Source: Azospira inquinata (lineage in GTDB: Bacteria; Pseudomonadota; Gammaproteobacteria; Burkholderiales; Rhodocyclaceae). Taken from it: a stretch of 64,000 nt of DNA. The position numbers and the translations under genes were made by a program. The notes under the pieces were generated by a model. That model saw nothing but the letters and a program-made list of their open reading frames with translations, had not been told where the DNA came from and made no database searches. The DNA lies in NCBI RefSeq assembly GCF_018905915.1, contig NZ_CP064782.1, positions 682,001 to 746,000 on the forward strand, in the 5' to 3' direction. This document shows, in pieces, positions 27,593 through 35,699 of the stretch; within the stretch, counting starts at the first letter, position 1, and each line of letters starts with the position of its first letter.

Positions 27593-27655
27593 TTCTCGCC
27601 CTTCTCGCCCTTCCCGCCCTTCCCGCCCTTCCCGGCCTTCCCGGCCTTCCCGGCC
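27593..27655. repeat. Seven tandem copies of a 9-bp unit in three ordered variants
   Basis: The unit is TTCYCGSCC. Reading left to right there are two copies of TTCTCGCCC, two of TTCCCGCCC and three of TTCCCGGCC, so the variants are grouped rather than mixed, as expected from local stepwise duplication. It follows the 7-bp tract after 14 bases. The open frames across both tracts are low-complexity (Gly/Arg/Lys/Glu) and are not genes. Confidence 0.95.
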
Positions 27656-27852
27656 GCCGGCCACCATACGCCACCCGGGCCGGGGCGACACCCTCCAACG
27701 CCACAAGGCCAGACGGGAAAACCCTTGTCTTTTTTGTCTTTGGAGGCCCTTGCCCCCTTTTTTCTCCAGTCCCAAACCGTCAAAAACCGTGACTTTTGTC
27801 ACAGAAAATCCACCCTAAGTCATTCAATTTTCTGGATTAGTCCGGAACTCCC

Positions 27853-27858
27853 TATAAT
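27853..27858 (+). promoter_or_regulatory. Possible -10 box for the PilZ-like gene
   Basis: A perfect TATAAT lies 30 bases before the ATG at 27889. The sequence 17 bases upstream (TTCTGG) is a poor -35. The stretch 27656-27852 between the repeats and this box shows no gene. Confidence 0.45.
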
Positions 27859-27888
27859 AGCCATCCGGTATTTCAACCTCGGGACACC

Positions 27889-29397
27889 ATGACCCTTAAT
27901 GCTCCGGCCACCGCCTCCACTCGTCCCGATCCGGGCGCCATGTTGCAATGGTTCGCCCAGCCGGAGGAGGCGCTTGGCCCGGAGGTTTTAAGCACTCTCC
28001 AGGATTTTCTCGACACCCTGCGCCAATCCCCGGCCAGCCCCCAACAGCGCCACAAGCTTCTGGAGCTGATCTATCAGCGGGCCATGGGTCTGGGCCGGGC
28101 GTTGGGGCCGGAAGTAAGCGCCAGCCCCCTGCCCCTGGGGAAGAAAATGCGCCAGCAGATACGCCAGCAACAGCGCCTGCTGGAAGCTGTGGCCCTGGAT
28201 TACCTGGCGGACGTGGAAAATCCCGTGGATTTACACTTGGTCAAAGGCCTGCGCCAGCCCCCGGAAGTGGGGCTGTGGCGCATGCTGCAGTGCCTTTACC
28301 TGCATCTGCTCATCAGCGCCCTGGCCGCCGCTCCCGCCGGCATCGGTATTTGGCAAACCATCCACCGGAGCTACCGTCTGGCCCAGAGCAAGGGCTTAAG
28401 CCGGGCCACGCCGCCGGGGGAAACGGAGGATATCGCCCGGGCCTATGGCAGCACCCTGCTCCTGGCCTGCGCCCAGCCCGCCTCCTATTCCGGGGAAGAG
28501 CTGGCTTTTGTGGCCGCCATGACCCACCGGCTGAGCGAGGACATGGAAATTCTTTCCGTGGCCGACGAACGCCATCACGGCCTTTTCTGGGTGGATCCGG
28601 AGCGGGACGGGGGGCCGGTGGCCATGGTGCGCCGCCTGCCGCCCCCGGAAACCACGGTGCTTTGGTTTTCCTGCGACCGGCTGGCCCGCCAGCTGGATAC
28701 CTGGGTCGAAGCACTGAATGGGGGCGCCAGCCCGGACAGCCTGCAGCTCCCCCCCGGAGCGGCGACGTCCACCGGTCAGGGGCTGATGCACCGGCTAGCG
28801 AAAAGCTGGGGTCATCCGGCCAAACGCCGCTTTCCTCGCCGTCGCCAAAGCTTCCGGGCCAAGCTGTGCCTGGGGTTGGAACAATTGTGGCTGACCCTGG
28901 AACAGGGAGAACGGGAAGACAGCCCCCTTTCCCAATGGATGGTCACCAATGAAAGCCCGGAAGGCTACGCCATCATGCATCTGGCCGGTCACACCACGGG
29001 CCTGGCGGTGGGCAATGTGGTGGCACTGAAACGGGAAAACGGCGCGGATTGGGAAATCTGCCTGGTACGCTGGGCCCTCTCGGAAAATCCGGAGCATCTG
29101 GAGCTGGGTCTGCAAATCCTTGCCCCCCGGGCCATTCCCGCCACCTTCGCCGTTCCCGGGAAAACCCAGGAGGCGGTGACCGGCGCCCTGCTCTTTCCCC
29201 CCATTCCAGGACTGCGGCCGGAGGAACATCTGCTCGCCCCCGCCGGGGCCCTGCGCCCGGATATGGGCATGGTGGTGCTGCTGCTTCAGCAGGAAAACCT
29301 GGCCGTGCGGGAAATCGGGATACAACGGCTGGAAGAGCAGACCGGCGCCGTGGAGACCTTCGCCATCGCCCCCTACGTCCCGGCCGCCAACGCCTAG
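27889..29397 (+). CDS. Degenerate PilZ-like domain protein of unknown function
   Basis: A 502-residue soluble protein. The N-terminal about 300 residues are mostly helical and unrecognised (motifs such as LLELIYQRAMGLGRALGPEV and MLQCLYLHLLISALAAAP). The C-terminal region has a basic patch RRFPRRRQSFR (about 312-320), and about 35 residues later NESPEGYAIMHLAGHTTGLAVG. The N-x-S-x-x-G element following an upstream arginine cluster is the pattern of c-di-GMP-binding PilZ domains. The rest, VGNVVALKRENGADWEICLVRW and LELGLQILAPRA, fits a PilZ beta barrel. A regulator responding to c-di-GMP is plausible but unproven. The stop overlaps that of the convergent yihY gene in a shared CTAG. Confidence 0.65.
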   Translation: MTLNAPATASTRPDPGAMLQWFAQPEEALGPEVLSTLQDFLDTLRQSPASPQQRHKLLELIYQRAMGLGRALGPEVSASPLPLGKKMRQQIRQQQRLLEAVALDYLADVENPVDLHLVKGLRQPPEVGLWRMLQCLYLHLLISALAAAPAGIGIWQTIHRSYRLAQSKGLSRATPPGETEDIARAYGSTLLLACAQPASYSGEELAFVAAMTHRLSEDMEILSVADERHHGLFWVDPERDGGPVAMVRRLPPPETTVLWFSCDRLARQLDTWVEALNGGASPDSLQLPPGAATSTGQGLMHRLAKSWGHPAKRRFPRRRQSFRAKLCLGLEQLWLTLEQGEREDSPLSQWMVTNESPEGYAIMHLAGHTTGLAVGNVVALKRENGADWEICLVRWALSENPEHLELGLQILAPRAIPATFAVPGKTQEAVTGALLFPPIPGLRPEEHLLAPAGALRPDMGMVVLLLQQENLAVREIGIQRLEEQTGAVETFAIAPYVPAANA

Positions 29398-30230
29398 CGG
29401 TGCCGATGCAGGGTGGCGGCGATGAGGCCGCCCAAGAGCAGCACCAACCAGCAGAGATAGAGCCACACCAGGAATATGGGCACCACGGCAAAGGCGCCAT
29501 AAATCAGGGTGTAGGACGGCACATTGCTCAGGTAAATTTCAAAGCCCCGCTGCATGAGGGAAATGCCCACGGCAGCAAACAGCCCCCCGGCCAGGGCATG
29601 ACCCAGGCGCACCCGGGCATTGGGCACGGCGTAATAGAGAAAGGCGAAAAAGCCCCACAGCAGGGCCAGGGACACCCCTTTGAAAAGGTAGTGTTGCAGC
29701 CAGGGGGGCTCCCCGAACAGGCCCAGGGACACGGTCACCCCGTAGGACATGGCGCCGAAAATGCCCCCCAGGACCAGGGGCCCCAGGAGCAGCATGATGC
29801 AGTAGAGCTTGATCCTTTCCCCGATGGGCCGGGAAGCATTGACCCGCCACACATGGTTGAAGGTTTTTTCCACGGAAACCATGAGCAGCAGGGCGGTTAG
29901 GGCGAGGAAGGCCAGGCCCAGCCAGGTCATATCCTGGGCCTTCTGGGAAAAGGTCAGGGTATATTGGGCAATCACCGCCCCCGCCTTTTCCGGCAACAGG
30001 TTTTGCACCAGAAAGCGGTTAACCTGGGCCAGCACCGCGTGGAAAAATGGAAAAATGGAAACGATCCCCACCACCAAGGCCACCAGGGGCACCAGGGACA
30101 GTAGGGTGGTATAGGCCAGACTGGCGCCGATCTGGAAAAAGCGCTCCTCCACAAAACGGTGCAGGATTTCCCCCACAAAGCCCCGCTGTCTGCTGTTGCC
30201 CCGCCTGCTGCTTGCCATGGATGCGCTCAT
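29394..30230 (-). CDS. yihY: YihY/BrkB family inner-membrane protein
   Basis: A 278-residue polytopic membrane protein of the YihY/BrkB family (once misassigned as ribonuclease BN). Six hydrophobic segments are visible, with conserved ERFFQIGASLAYTTLLSLVPL, FNHVWRVNASRP, LGPLVLGG, and VPNARVRLGHALAGGLFAAV. Function is not settled; transport has been suggested for some relatives. Start ATG 30230 (MSASMASSRRG) is preferred; the frame extends 13 codons further. It is convergent with the PilZ-like gene, sharing the CTAG at their stops, and divergent from the DUF2069 gene. Confidence 0.88.
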   Translation of the reverse strand: MSASMASSRRGNSRQRGFVGEILHRFVEERFFQIGASLAYTTLLSLVPLVALVVGIVSIFPFFHAVLAQVNRFLVQNLLPEKAGAVIAQYTLTFSQKAQDMTWLGLAFLALTALLLMVSVEKTFNHVWRVNASRPIGERIKLYCIMLLLGPLVLGGIFGAMSYGVTVSLGLFGEPPWLQHYLFKGVSLALLWGFFAFLYYAVPNARVRLGHALAGGLFAAVGISLMQRGFEIYLSNVPSYTLIYGAFAVVPIFLVWLYLCWLVLLLGGLIAATLHRHR

Positions 30231-30253
30231 CCTTACCCAGTTTTGCTTGCCGT

Positions 30254-30259
30254 TATAAT
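30254..30259 (+). promoter_or_regulatory. -10 box of the DUF2069 gene
   Basis: Perfect TATAAT, 28 bases before the ATG at 30287; the -35 region (CCTTAC, 30231-30236) is weak. Confidence 0.5.
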
Positions 30260-30286
30260 ACCCGCCCAACCTGAATCCGCCCCGCC

Positions 30287-30640
30287 ATGCCCCAACGCCT
30301 CGTATTCCTGGCCAGCGCCAGTCTGATCGCCCTCATCGCCCTGTGTCTGGCCTGGGAACTGCGCCTTGCCCCCCTCCATCCGGGGGGCTCGGCCCTGGCC
30401 TTTAAGGCCATTCCCCTGCTGGCGCCCCTCTTCGGCATTCTCAAGGGACGGCGCTACACCTACCAGTGGAGTTCCCTTTTCATCCTCTTCTATTTTACGG
30501 AAGGGGTGGTGCGGGCCACCTCGGACCAGGGCCTGAGTCAGTGGCTGGCCTGGGGGGAAACTGGGCTAAGCGTTATTTTCTTTACCGCCGTGGTGCTCTA
30601 CGCCCGGCTCACCCGCCCGGGCAAAGAAAAGGCGGCCTAA
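30287..30640 (+). CDS. DUF2069 small inner-membrane protein
   Basis: A 117-residue protein with four hydrophobic segments (about residues 4-24, 36-52, 62-76, 87-106) and the loop LKGRRYTYQWSSLFILFYFTEGVVRA that characterises DUF2069. No function is established for the family. The stop codon TAA is the loop of a GGCGGCC/GGCCGCC hairpin (30632-30648), which lacks a T tract and so is not a classical terminator. It is convergent with leuA. Confidence 0.88.
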   Translation: MPQRLVFLASASLIALIALCLAWELRLAPLHPGGSALAFKAIPLLAPLFGILKGRRYTYQWSSLFILFYFTEGVVRATSDQGLSQWLAWGETGLSVIFFTAVVLYARLTRPGKEKAA

Positions 30641-30754
30641 GGCCGCCTGGGCACCGGATCGCCCCTGGCTTCAACAGCGGGGCGGGCACCGGTCGGGCAG
30701 GGAAAGGCCAGTGGGTCACACCGGCCCCTCCCAATCCAAGGAAACGTCAGTCCA

Positions 30755-32299
30755 TCACACCCCGGCGCCCTGGGGATTAAGTTTCACCAGGGAGGAATGG
30801 AGCTTGTTCAGGGCATTGAGATAGGCCTTGGCGGAGGCGATGACGATATCCGTATCGGCGCCCTGGCCATTGACGATGCGGCCCTCCTTGGCGAGGCGCA
30901 CGGTCACTTCCCCCTGGGCGTCCGTACCCGTGGTAATGGCATTCACCGAATAGAGGAGCTGATCCGCACCGCTCTGGGCGATAGCTTCAATAGCCTTGAA
31001 AGTGGCGTCCACCGGACCGCTGCCTCCGGAGGTGGCCTTTTTCTCCCCCCCATCCACGGAGAGGGTAACGGTGGCCATGGGCTTTTCCCCGGTTTCGGAA
31101 CAGACCTGGGAATAGACCAACTTGTAGCGTTCCAGCTCGGGGGTCACCACCTCGTCGGACATAAGGGCCTGGAGATCCTCGTCGAAAATCTCGTGCTTTT
31201 TGTCCGCCAGTTCCTTGAAACGGGCGAAGGCCGTATTCAGGGCCTCATCGCTGGACAGCTCGAAGCCCAGTTCCGCCAAGCGGGTCTTAAAGGCATTACG
31301 GCCGGAGTGCTTACCCAGCACCAGCTTGTTCTGGGTCCAACCCACATCCTGGGCCCGCATAATTTCGTAGGTTTCCCGGTGCTTCAGCACCCCATCCTGG
31401 TGGATGCCCGATTCGTGGGCGAAGGCATTGGCCCCCACAATGGCCTTGTTGGGCTGCACCGGGTAGCCGGTGATCTGGGACACCAGCTTGGAGGCGGGCA
31501 CGATCTGGGTGGCGTCGATGCGGCTTTCCACGGGGAAATAGTCGCCCCGGGTCTTCACCGCCATCACCACCTCTTCCAGGGAGGCGTTGCCCGCCCGTTC
31601 CCCCAGGCCGTTGATGGTGCATTCCACCTGGCGGGCCCCGGCCAGCACGGCGGCCAGGGAATTGGCCACGGCCAAGCCCAGGTCATTGTGGCAATGGACG
31701 GACCACACCACCTTGTCCGCATTGGGCACCCGGGCCAGCAGCTGGCGGATGGTTTCGGCAAACTGGTTGGGCAGGTTGTAGCCCACCGTATCCGGCACAT
31801 TGATGGTGGTAGCCCCGGCCTTGATCACCTCTTCAAAAATGCGGCAGAGGAAATCCAGTTCGGAACGGCCCGCATCCTCGGCGGAGAATTCCACGTCGTC
31901 CGTATATTGGCGGGCCCAGCCGATGGATTTCACCGCATGTTCCACCACCTGATCCGGGCTCATGCGCAGCTTCTTTTCCATATGGATGGGGCTGGTGGCG
32001 ATGAAGGTATGAATACGGCCCCGGTTGGCGGGCTTAATGGCTTCCCCGGCCTTACGGATGTCGTTTTCGTTGGCCCGAGCCAGGGAGCAGATGGTGGAAT
32101 CCTTCACCACCCGGGCAATGCTTTCAATGGCATCCGCGTCCCCCGGGGAGGCGGCGGCAAAACCGGCCTCGATCACATCCACCTTCATTTTTTCCAGCTG
32201 GCGAGCCACCCGCAGCTTTTCTTCCTTGGTCATGGAAGCGCCGGGGCTTTGCTCCCCGTCCCGCAAGGTGGTGTCGAAAATTACCAATTGATCTTTCAT
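30755..32299 (-). CDS. leuA: 2-isopropylmalate synthase
   Basis: LeuA condenses acetyl-CoA with 2-oxoisovalerate, the committed step of leucine synthesis. The 514-residue protein has the catalytic motif [16 protein letters not shown] at residues 8-23, the metal ligands in [29 protein letters not shown], and the [13 protein letters not shown] stretch. The C-terminal regulatory domain (from about 390) carries the leucine-feedback region, including [22 protein letters not shown] ribosome-binding site lies 9 bases upstream. A leucine-rich leader ORF and promoter precede it (32387-32515), suggesting attenuation control. In related genomes it usually follows pssA; here a czc island intervenes. Confidence 0.97.
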   Translation of the reverse strand: MKDQLVIFDTTLRDGEQSPGASMTKEEKLRVARQLEKMKVDVIEAGFAAASPGDADAIESIARVVKDSTICSLARANENDIRKAGEAIKPANRGRIHTFIATSPIHMEKKLRMSPDQVVEHAVKSIGWARQYTDDVEFSAEDAGRSELDFLCRIFEEVIKAGATTINVPDTVGYNLPNQFAETIRQLLARVPNADKVVWSVHCHNDLGLAVANSLAAVLAGARQVECTINGLGERAGNASLEEVVMAVKTRGDYFPVESRIDATQIVPASKLVSQITGYPVQPNKAIVGANAFAHESGIHQDGVLKHRETYEIMRAQDVGWTQNKLVLGKHSGRNAFKTRLAELGFELSSDEALNTAFARFKELADKKHEIFDEDLQALMSDEVVTPELERYKLVYSQVCSETGEKPMATVTLSVDGGEKKATSGGSGPVDATFKAIEAIAQSGADQLLYSVNAITTGTDAQGEVTVRLAKEGRIVNGQGADTDIVIASAKAYLNALNKLHSSLVKLNPQGAGV

Positions 32300-32386
32300 G
32301 GTCTGGCTCCAATGGGTACGCCTGATACACGGTCGGGCGCCGGAGGCGGCGGCCGAAGGAATACGGGGAATTTGGGGGGAAGAATA

Positions 32387-32476
32387 TTAGCGCGCGAGGC
32401 GCAGCAGCGGGCGAGCCAACAGCAGGGTTCGCAGGGTAAAGCGGGAGGAAAAACGGTTGCCGATGGGATTAGCCAT
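32387..32476 (-). CDS. leuL: Candidate leucine-rich leader peptide upstream of leuA
   Basis: A 29-codon ORF starting at ATG 32476 and ending 87 bases before leuA. It has seven leucines between residues 15 and 27 (FTLRTLLLARPLLRLAR), using CTG, TTG and CTC codons, which is what an amino acid-sensing leader needs. A promoter with 17-base spacing lies directly upstream and places the transcript start within about five bases of the ATG, so the leader may be translated without a ribosome-binding site. Downstream there is a CGCCG/CGGCG hairpin, but no T tract. Control could therefore be translational or Rho-based: CCTCC in that hairpin could pair with the leuA GGAG. It also has six arginines, so chance cannot be excluded. 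Confidence 0.55.
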   Translation of the reverse strand: MANPIGNRFSSRFTLRTLLLARPLLRLAR

Positions 32477-32486
32477 AGTGGGGAAA

Positions 32487-32515
32487 ACTATAATGGCTTT
32501 TGCCGCCCCCGGCAA
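32487..32515 (-). promoter_or_regulatory. Promoter of the leuL-leuA transcript
   Basis: On the minus strand TTGCCG (32510-32515) is followed after exactly 17 bases by TATAGT (32487-32492). It lies immediately before the leader ORF. Its position at the edge of the czc island means leuA has its own promoter. Confidence 0.65.
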
Positions 32516-32592
32516 GGGCATGGCCGGGTCAAGCCCAGTGGCCAGGCCCCTTTCCGGGGCATTTTCCTCCCCAAGGGGCCTGGCGGGCGAAA

Positions 32593-35500
32593 CTAACGCT
32601 GGGTCTTGCACATGGCGGGGAACAGGAGGGGCAACAGCACCAGGGTGAAGATGGTGGCGGAGACAATACCCCCCACAATCACCACGGCGAAGGGCCGCTG
32701 GGTTTCCGAACCGATACCGTGGGACAGGGCGGCAGGCAGCAGCCCCAGCCCGGCCATGAGGGCGGTCATGAGAATGGGCCGCAGGCGCCCCACCGCCCCT
32801 TCCCGCACCGCATCGGTCACGGAATGGCCGTTGCGCACCCCTTCCAGGAACTGTTCCACCATGATCACCCCGTTCTGAACCGAAATCCCGGCCACGGCGA
32901 TGAAGCCCACCGCCGCCGAGACGGACAGATGCAACCCAGCCAGCCCCAGACCGAGAATACCGCCGATCCAGGTAAAGGGCACCATGAACAGAACCAGGAG
33001 GGCGAAGCGCATGGAACGGAAGGCCCAGAACAGCAGGACAAAGATGCCCAGCACGGACAGGGGCACGATCACCATGAGGCGCTTGGCCGCCCGCTGCTGA
33101 TTCTCGAACTGGCCGCCCCAGGTCATGGTGTAGCCGTGGGGCAGACGCACCTGGGCTTTCACCTTCTGCATGGCTTCGGCCACGAAGCTGCCCTGGTCCC
33201 GGCCCAGCAGGTTGGCCTTCACCGCCACATAACGGCCTCCCGCTTCCCGGGAAATGCGGGCCGGGCCCTGGCGCACCTCAATATTGGCAATGGCCGCCAG
33301 GGGAATGGTGGCGGGCGCCGCCCCATCCCCGCTCCCAGGCAGGGCCACGGGCAGGTCGGAGACATCATCCACCGCATCCCGGTAGGGCCGTTGCAGGCGC
33401 ACGGAAATGTCGTAGCGCTGGTCATGGTCATAGAAGGAAGACACGGCCTGGCCCGCCAGGGCGGTCTGCACCGTGGCATTCACGTCCGCCGCCTTGAGGC
33501 CGTAGCGGGACATGCGGGCTCGGTCCAGGGTAATGTCCAGCTCGGTCTGGCCGCTCACCTTGATGGCCGCCACATCCGCCGCCCCCTGGATACTGTTGAG
33601 AATGGCCGCCACCTGCTCCGCCTTGTCTTCCAGAATATCCAGATCCGGGCCGAAGACCTTCACGGCAATTTCCCCCTTGACCCCGGAAATGGACTCTTCC
33701 ACATTGTCCTCAATGACCTGGGAGAAGTTGGTGGGCACCCCGGGAATGGTGTGGATTTTCCGGGTCATGTCCCCGATCAGGGCGTCCTTGTCCGGGAAAC
33801 GCCACTGGTCGTGGGGTTTCAGGTCGGCCAGGATTTCCAGATTATTGGGGCCCTTGGGGTCCGTGCCGTCATCCGGGCGCCCCACCTGGGCGATCACTTC
33901 CCGCACCTCCGGGTAGCTCAGGAGAATGCCCCGCACCTGGCGTTCCACCTCCTTGGTCTTTTCCAGATTGGTGGCGGGCGGCAGGCTGATGGTGAGCCAG
34001 ATATTGCCTTCATCCAGCTTGGGCAAAAATTCGCTGCCCAGCTGGGGAGCCACCGCCAGGCAGGCAACCAGCAGTCCTAGGGAAGCGGCCAGAATGGCCT
34101 TACGCCGCCCTTCCGTCCAGGCCATGACCCGGCGGTAAAAGTCCTGGAGTTTGCCCATCCAGGCCAGATGCTGTTCCGCCAGATTGTGCTGCTTCAGGTA
34201 GAAGGAGGTCAGGGCCGGGGTCAGGGTGAGGGTCAGAAGAATGGCCCCCAGAATGGCGAAGGACAGGGTGTAGGCCATGGGGGTAAAAATCTTCCCTTCC
34301 ACCCGCTCGAAAGTGAAGATGGGCAGGAAGGCGAGAATGATGATGGCCTTGGAGAAGAGAATGGGATGGCCCATTTCCACTGTGGTGTGCTTCAAGGTCA
34401 GCATGCGCCATTGCAAGGTGCCGTTGGGCGGCCCTCCTTCCTGCTCCGCCGTGGCCAGACGCACCATCAGGGCCTCCACCAGCACCACCGCCCCGTCGAT
34501 GATGATGCCGAAGTCCACCGCCCCCAGGGAGATAAGATTGGCCGCCACCCCCTTGACGTGCATCATGATGAAAGCGGTGAGCAGGGCCAGGGGAATGACC
34601 AGGGCCACCACGGCAGCAGCAAACCAGGAGCGCAGGAAAATGATCAGAATACTGACCACCAGACAGGCGCCCACCACCAGGTTTTCGCTCACCGTGTGCA
34701 CCGTATGATTGACCAGCTGGGTCCGGTCATAGATGGGCACCAGCTTCACCCCCGGGGGCAGCTTGTCTCCCAGACGATCCAGTTCGGCCTTAACCCCCGC
34801 CACCACGGTGGAGGCATTCTGGCCCTTGGTCATCTGCACCACCCCCTGAACCACGTCGTCCCGCTCATTGAAGGAGACGATGCCGGAACGGGTGTGGGGG
34901 CCGATGGCCACATCGGCCACGTCGGAAACCAGCACGGGCTTGCCGTTATTCACCGCCACCGTCACCCGGCCAATGTCGTCCAGGCTGTTGAGGAGGCCAA
35001 TGGAACGCACCACCAGGGCTTCGTCCCCCCGGTGGATAACGCCGCCCCCCGTGTTGGCATTGCTGTTGGTCAGGGCCTGGGAAAGCTGATCAATGCTGAC
35101 CCCGAATTTGCGTAGCCGGTAAGGATCCACCTTGACCTGGTATTCCTTCACCGCGCCGCCAAAGCTGACCACATCCGCCACCCCGCTCACCCGGCGGATA
35201 GCCGGGCGCACCACCCAGTCCTGGAGGGCACGGAGTTCATAGAGGGGCATATCCGCCGGGCCTTCCAGCACGTAGCGGTACACTTCCCCGACCGCGGTGG
35301 ACAGGGGGGCCAGGGAGGGCTGCACATTGGGGGGCAGGGTCACATCCTGGAGATGTTCCGTCACCTGCTGGCGGGCGAAGTAATCGTCCGTGTTGTCGGC
35401 AAAGGTCAGGGTGACGATGGACAGGCCGGTGATGGACACGGAGCGCAGCTGGGTCATGCGGGGCACCCCGTTCATTTCCCGCTCAATGGGCAGGGAAATA

Positions 35501-35694
35501 CTCCGCTCCACCTCCTCCGGCGCCAAACCCTGGGCCTGGGTAACGATATTCACCTGCACATCCTGCACATCGGGAAAGGCCTCAATGGGCAGGTTGCTCA
35601 CCGCATACCAGCCGAAGACCACCAGAATCACCGCCGCCGCCAGCACGAAAACCCGCTGGGAGAGGGCAAAAGTTACGAGACGTTCCAGCATCAT
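32593..35694 (-). CDS. czcA: CzcA-type heavy-metal efflux RND transporter
   Basis: A 1033-residue inner-membrane proton/cation antiporter of the HME-RND family. It has the standard 12-helix pattern with two large periplasmic loops. Early SNLPIEAFPDVQDVQVNIVTQAQGLAPEEVE is typical. Helix 4 carries GAVDFGIIIDGAVVLVEA, the D-F-G-x3-D-G-A-x4-E motif of Zn/Co/Cd/Ni exporters, unlike the Cu/Ag CusA type. The Asn that normally follows the Glu is Ala here. Start ATG 35694 has GAGG just upstream; ATG 35691 is equally possible. It overlaps no gene but starts 5 bases beyond the czcB stop, completing a czcC-czcB-czcA operon. Confidence 0.93.
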   Translation of the reverse strand: MMLERLVTFALSQRVFVLAAAVILVVFGWYAVSNLPIEAFPDVQDVQVNIVTQAQGLAPEEVERSISLPIEREMNGVPRMTQLRSVSITGLSIVTLTFADNTDDYFARQQVTEHLQDVTLPPNVQPSLAPLSTAVGEVYRYVLEGPADMPLYELRALQDWVVRPAIRRVSGVADVVSFGGAVKEYQVKVDPYRLRKFGVSIDQLSQALTNSNANTGGGVIHRGDEALVVRSIGLLNSLDDIGRVTVAVNNGKPVLVSDVADVAIGPHTRSGIVSFNERDDVVQGVVQMTKGQNASTVVAGVKAELDRLGDKLPPGVKLVPIYDRTQLVNHTVHTVSENLVVGACLVVSILIIFLRSWFAAAVVALVIPLALLTAFIMMHVKGVAANLISLGAVDFGIIIDGAVVLVEALMVRLATAEQEGGPPNGTLQWRMLTLKHTTVEMGHPILFSKAIIILAFLPIFTFERVEGKIFTPMAYTLSFAILGAILLTLTLTPALTSFYLKQHNLAEQHLAWMGKLQDFYRRVMAWTEGRRKAILAASLGLLVACLAVAPQLGSEFLPKLDEGNIWLTISLPPATNLEKTKEVERQVRGILLSYPEVREVIAQVGRPDDGTDPKGPNNLEILADLKPHDQWRFPDKDALIGDMTRKIHTIPGVPTNFSQVIEDNVEESISGVKGEIAVKVFGPDLDILEDKAEQVAAILNSIQGAADVAAIKVSGQTELDITLDRARMSRYGLKAADVNATVQTALAGQAVSSFYDHDQRYDISVRLQRPYRDAVDDVSDLPVALPGSGDGAAPATIPLAAIANIEVRQGPARISREAGGRYVAVKANLLGRDQGSFVAEAMQKVKAQVRLPHGYTMTWGGQFENQQRAAKRLMVIVPLSVLGIFVLLFWAFRSMRFALLVLFMVPFTWIGGILGLGLAGLHLSVSAAVGFIAVAGISVQNGVIMVEQFLEGVRNGHSVTDAVREGAVGRLRPILMTALMAGLGLLPAALSHGIGSETQRPFAVVIVGGIVSATIFTLVLLPLLFPAMCKTQR

Positions 35695-35699
35695 CGGCC

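Noticed and set aside
27464..27802. Open frames across the tandem repeats
   Set aside because: They merely translate the 7-bp and 9-bp repeats into Gly/Arg/Lys/Glu strings, lack ribosome-binding sites, and occur in several overlapping frames.
30632..30648. Hairpin at the DUF2069 stop as a terminator
   Set aside because: The GGCGGCC/GGCCGCC stem has no T tract; the TAA stop is its loop. It may be chance or an mRNA-end structure.
32387..32611. 74-codon frame upstream of leuA
   Set aside because: Only its last 29 codons, from ATG 32476, lie downstream of the promoter; the first part runs through the promoter and into czcA, so the longer protein is not supported.
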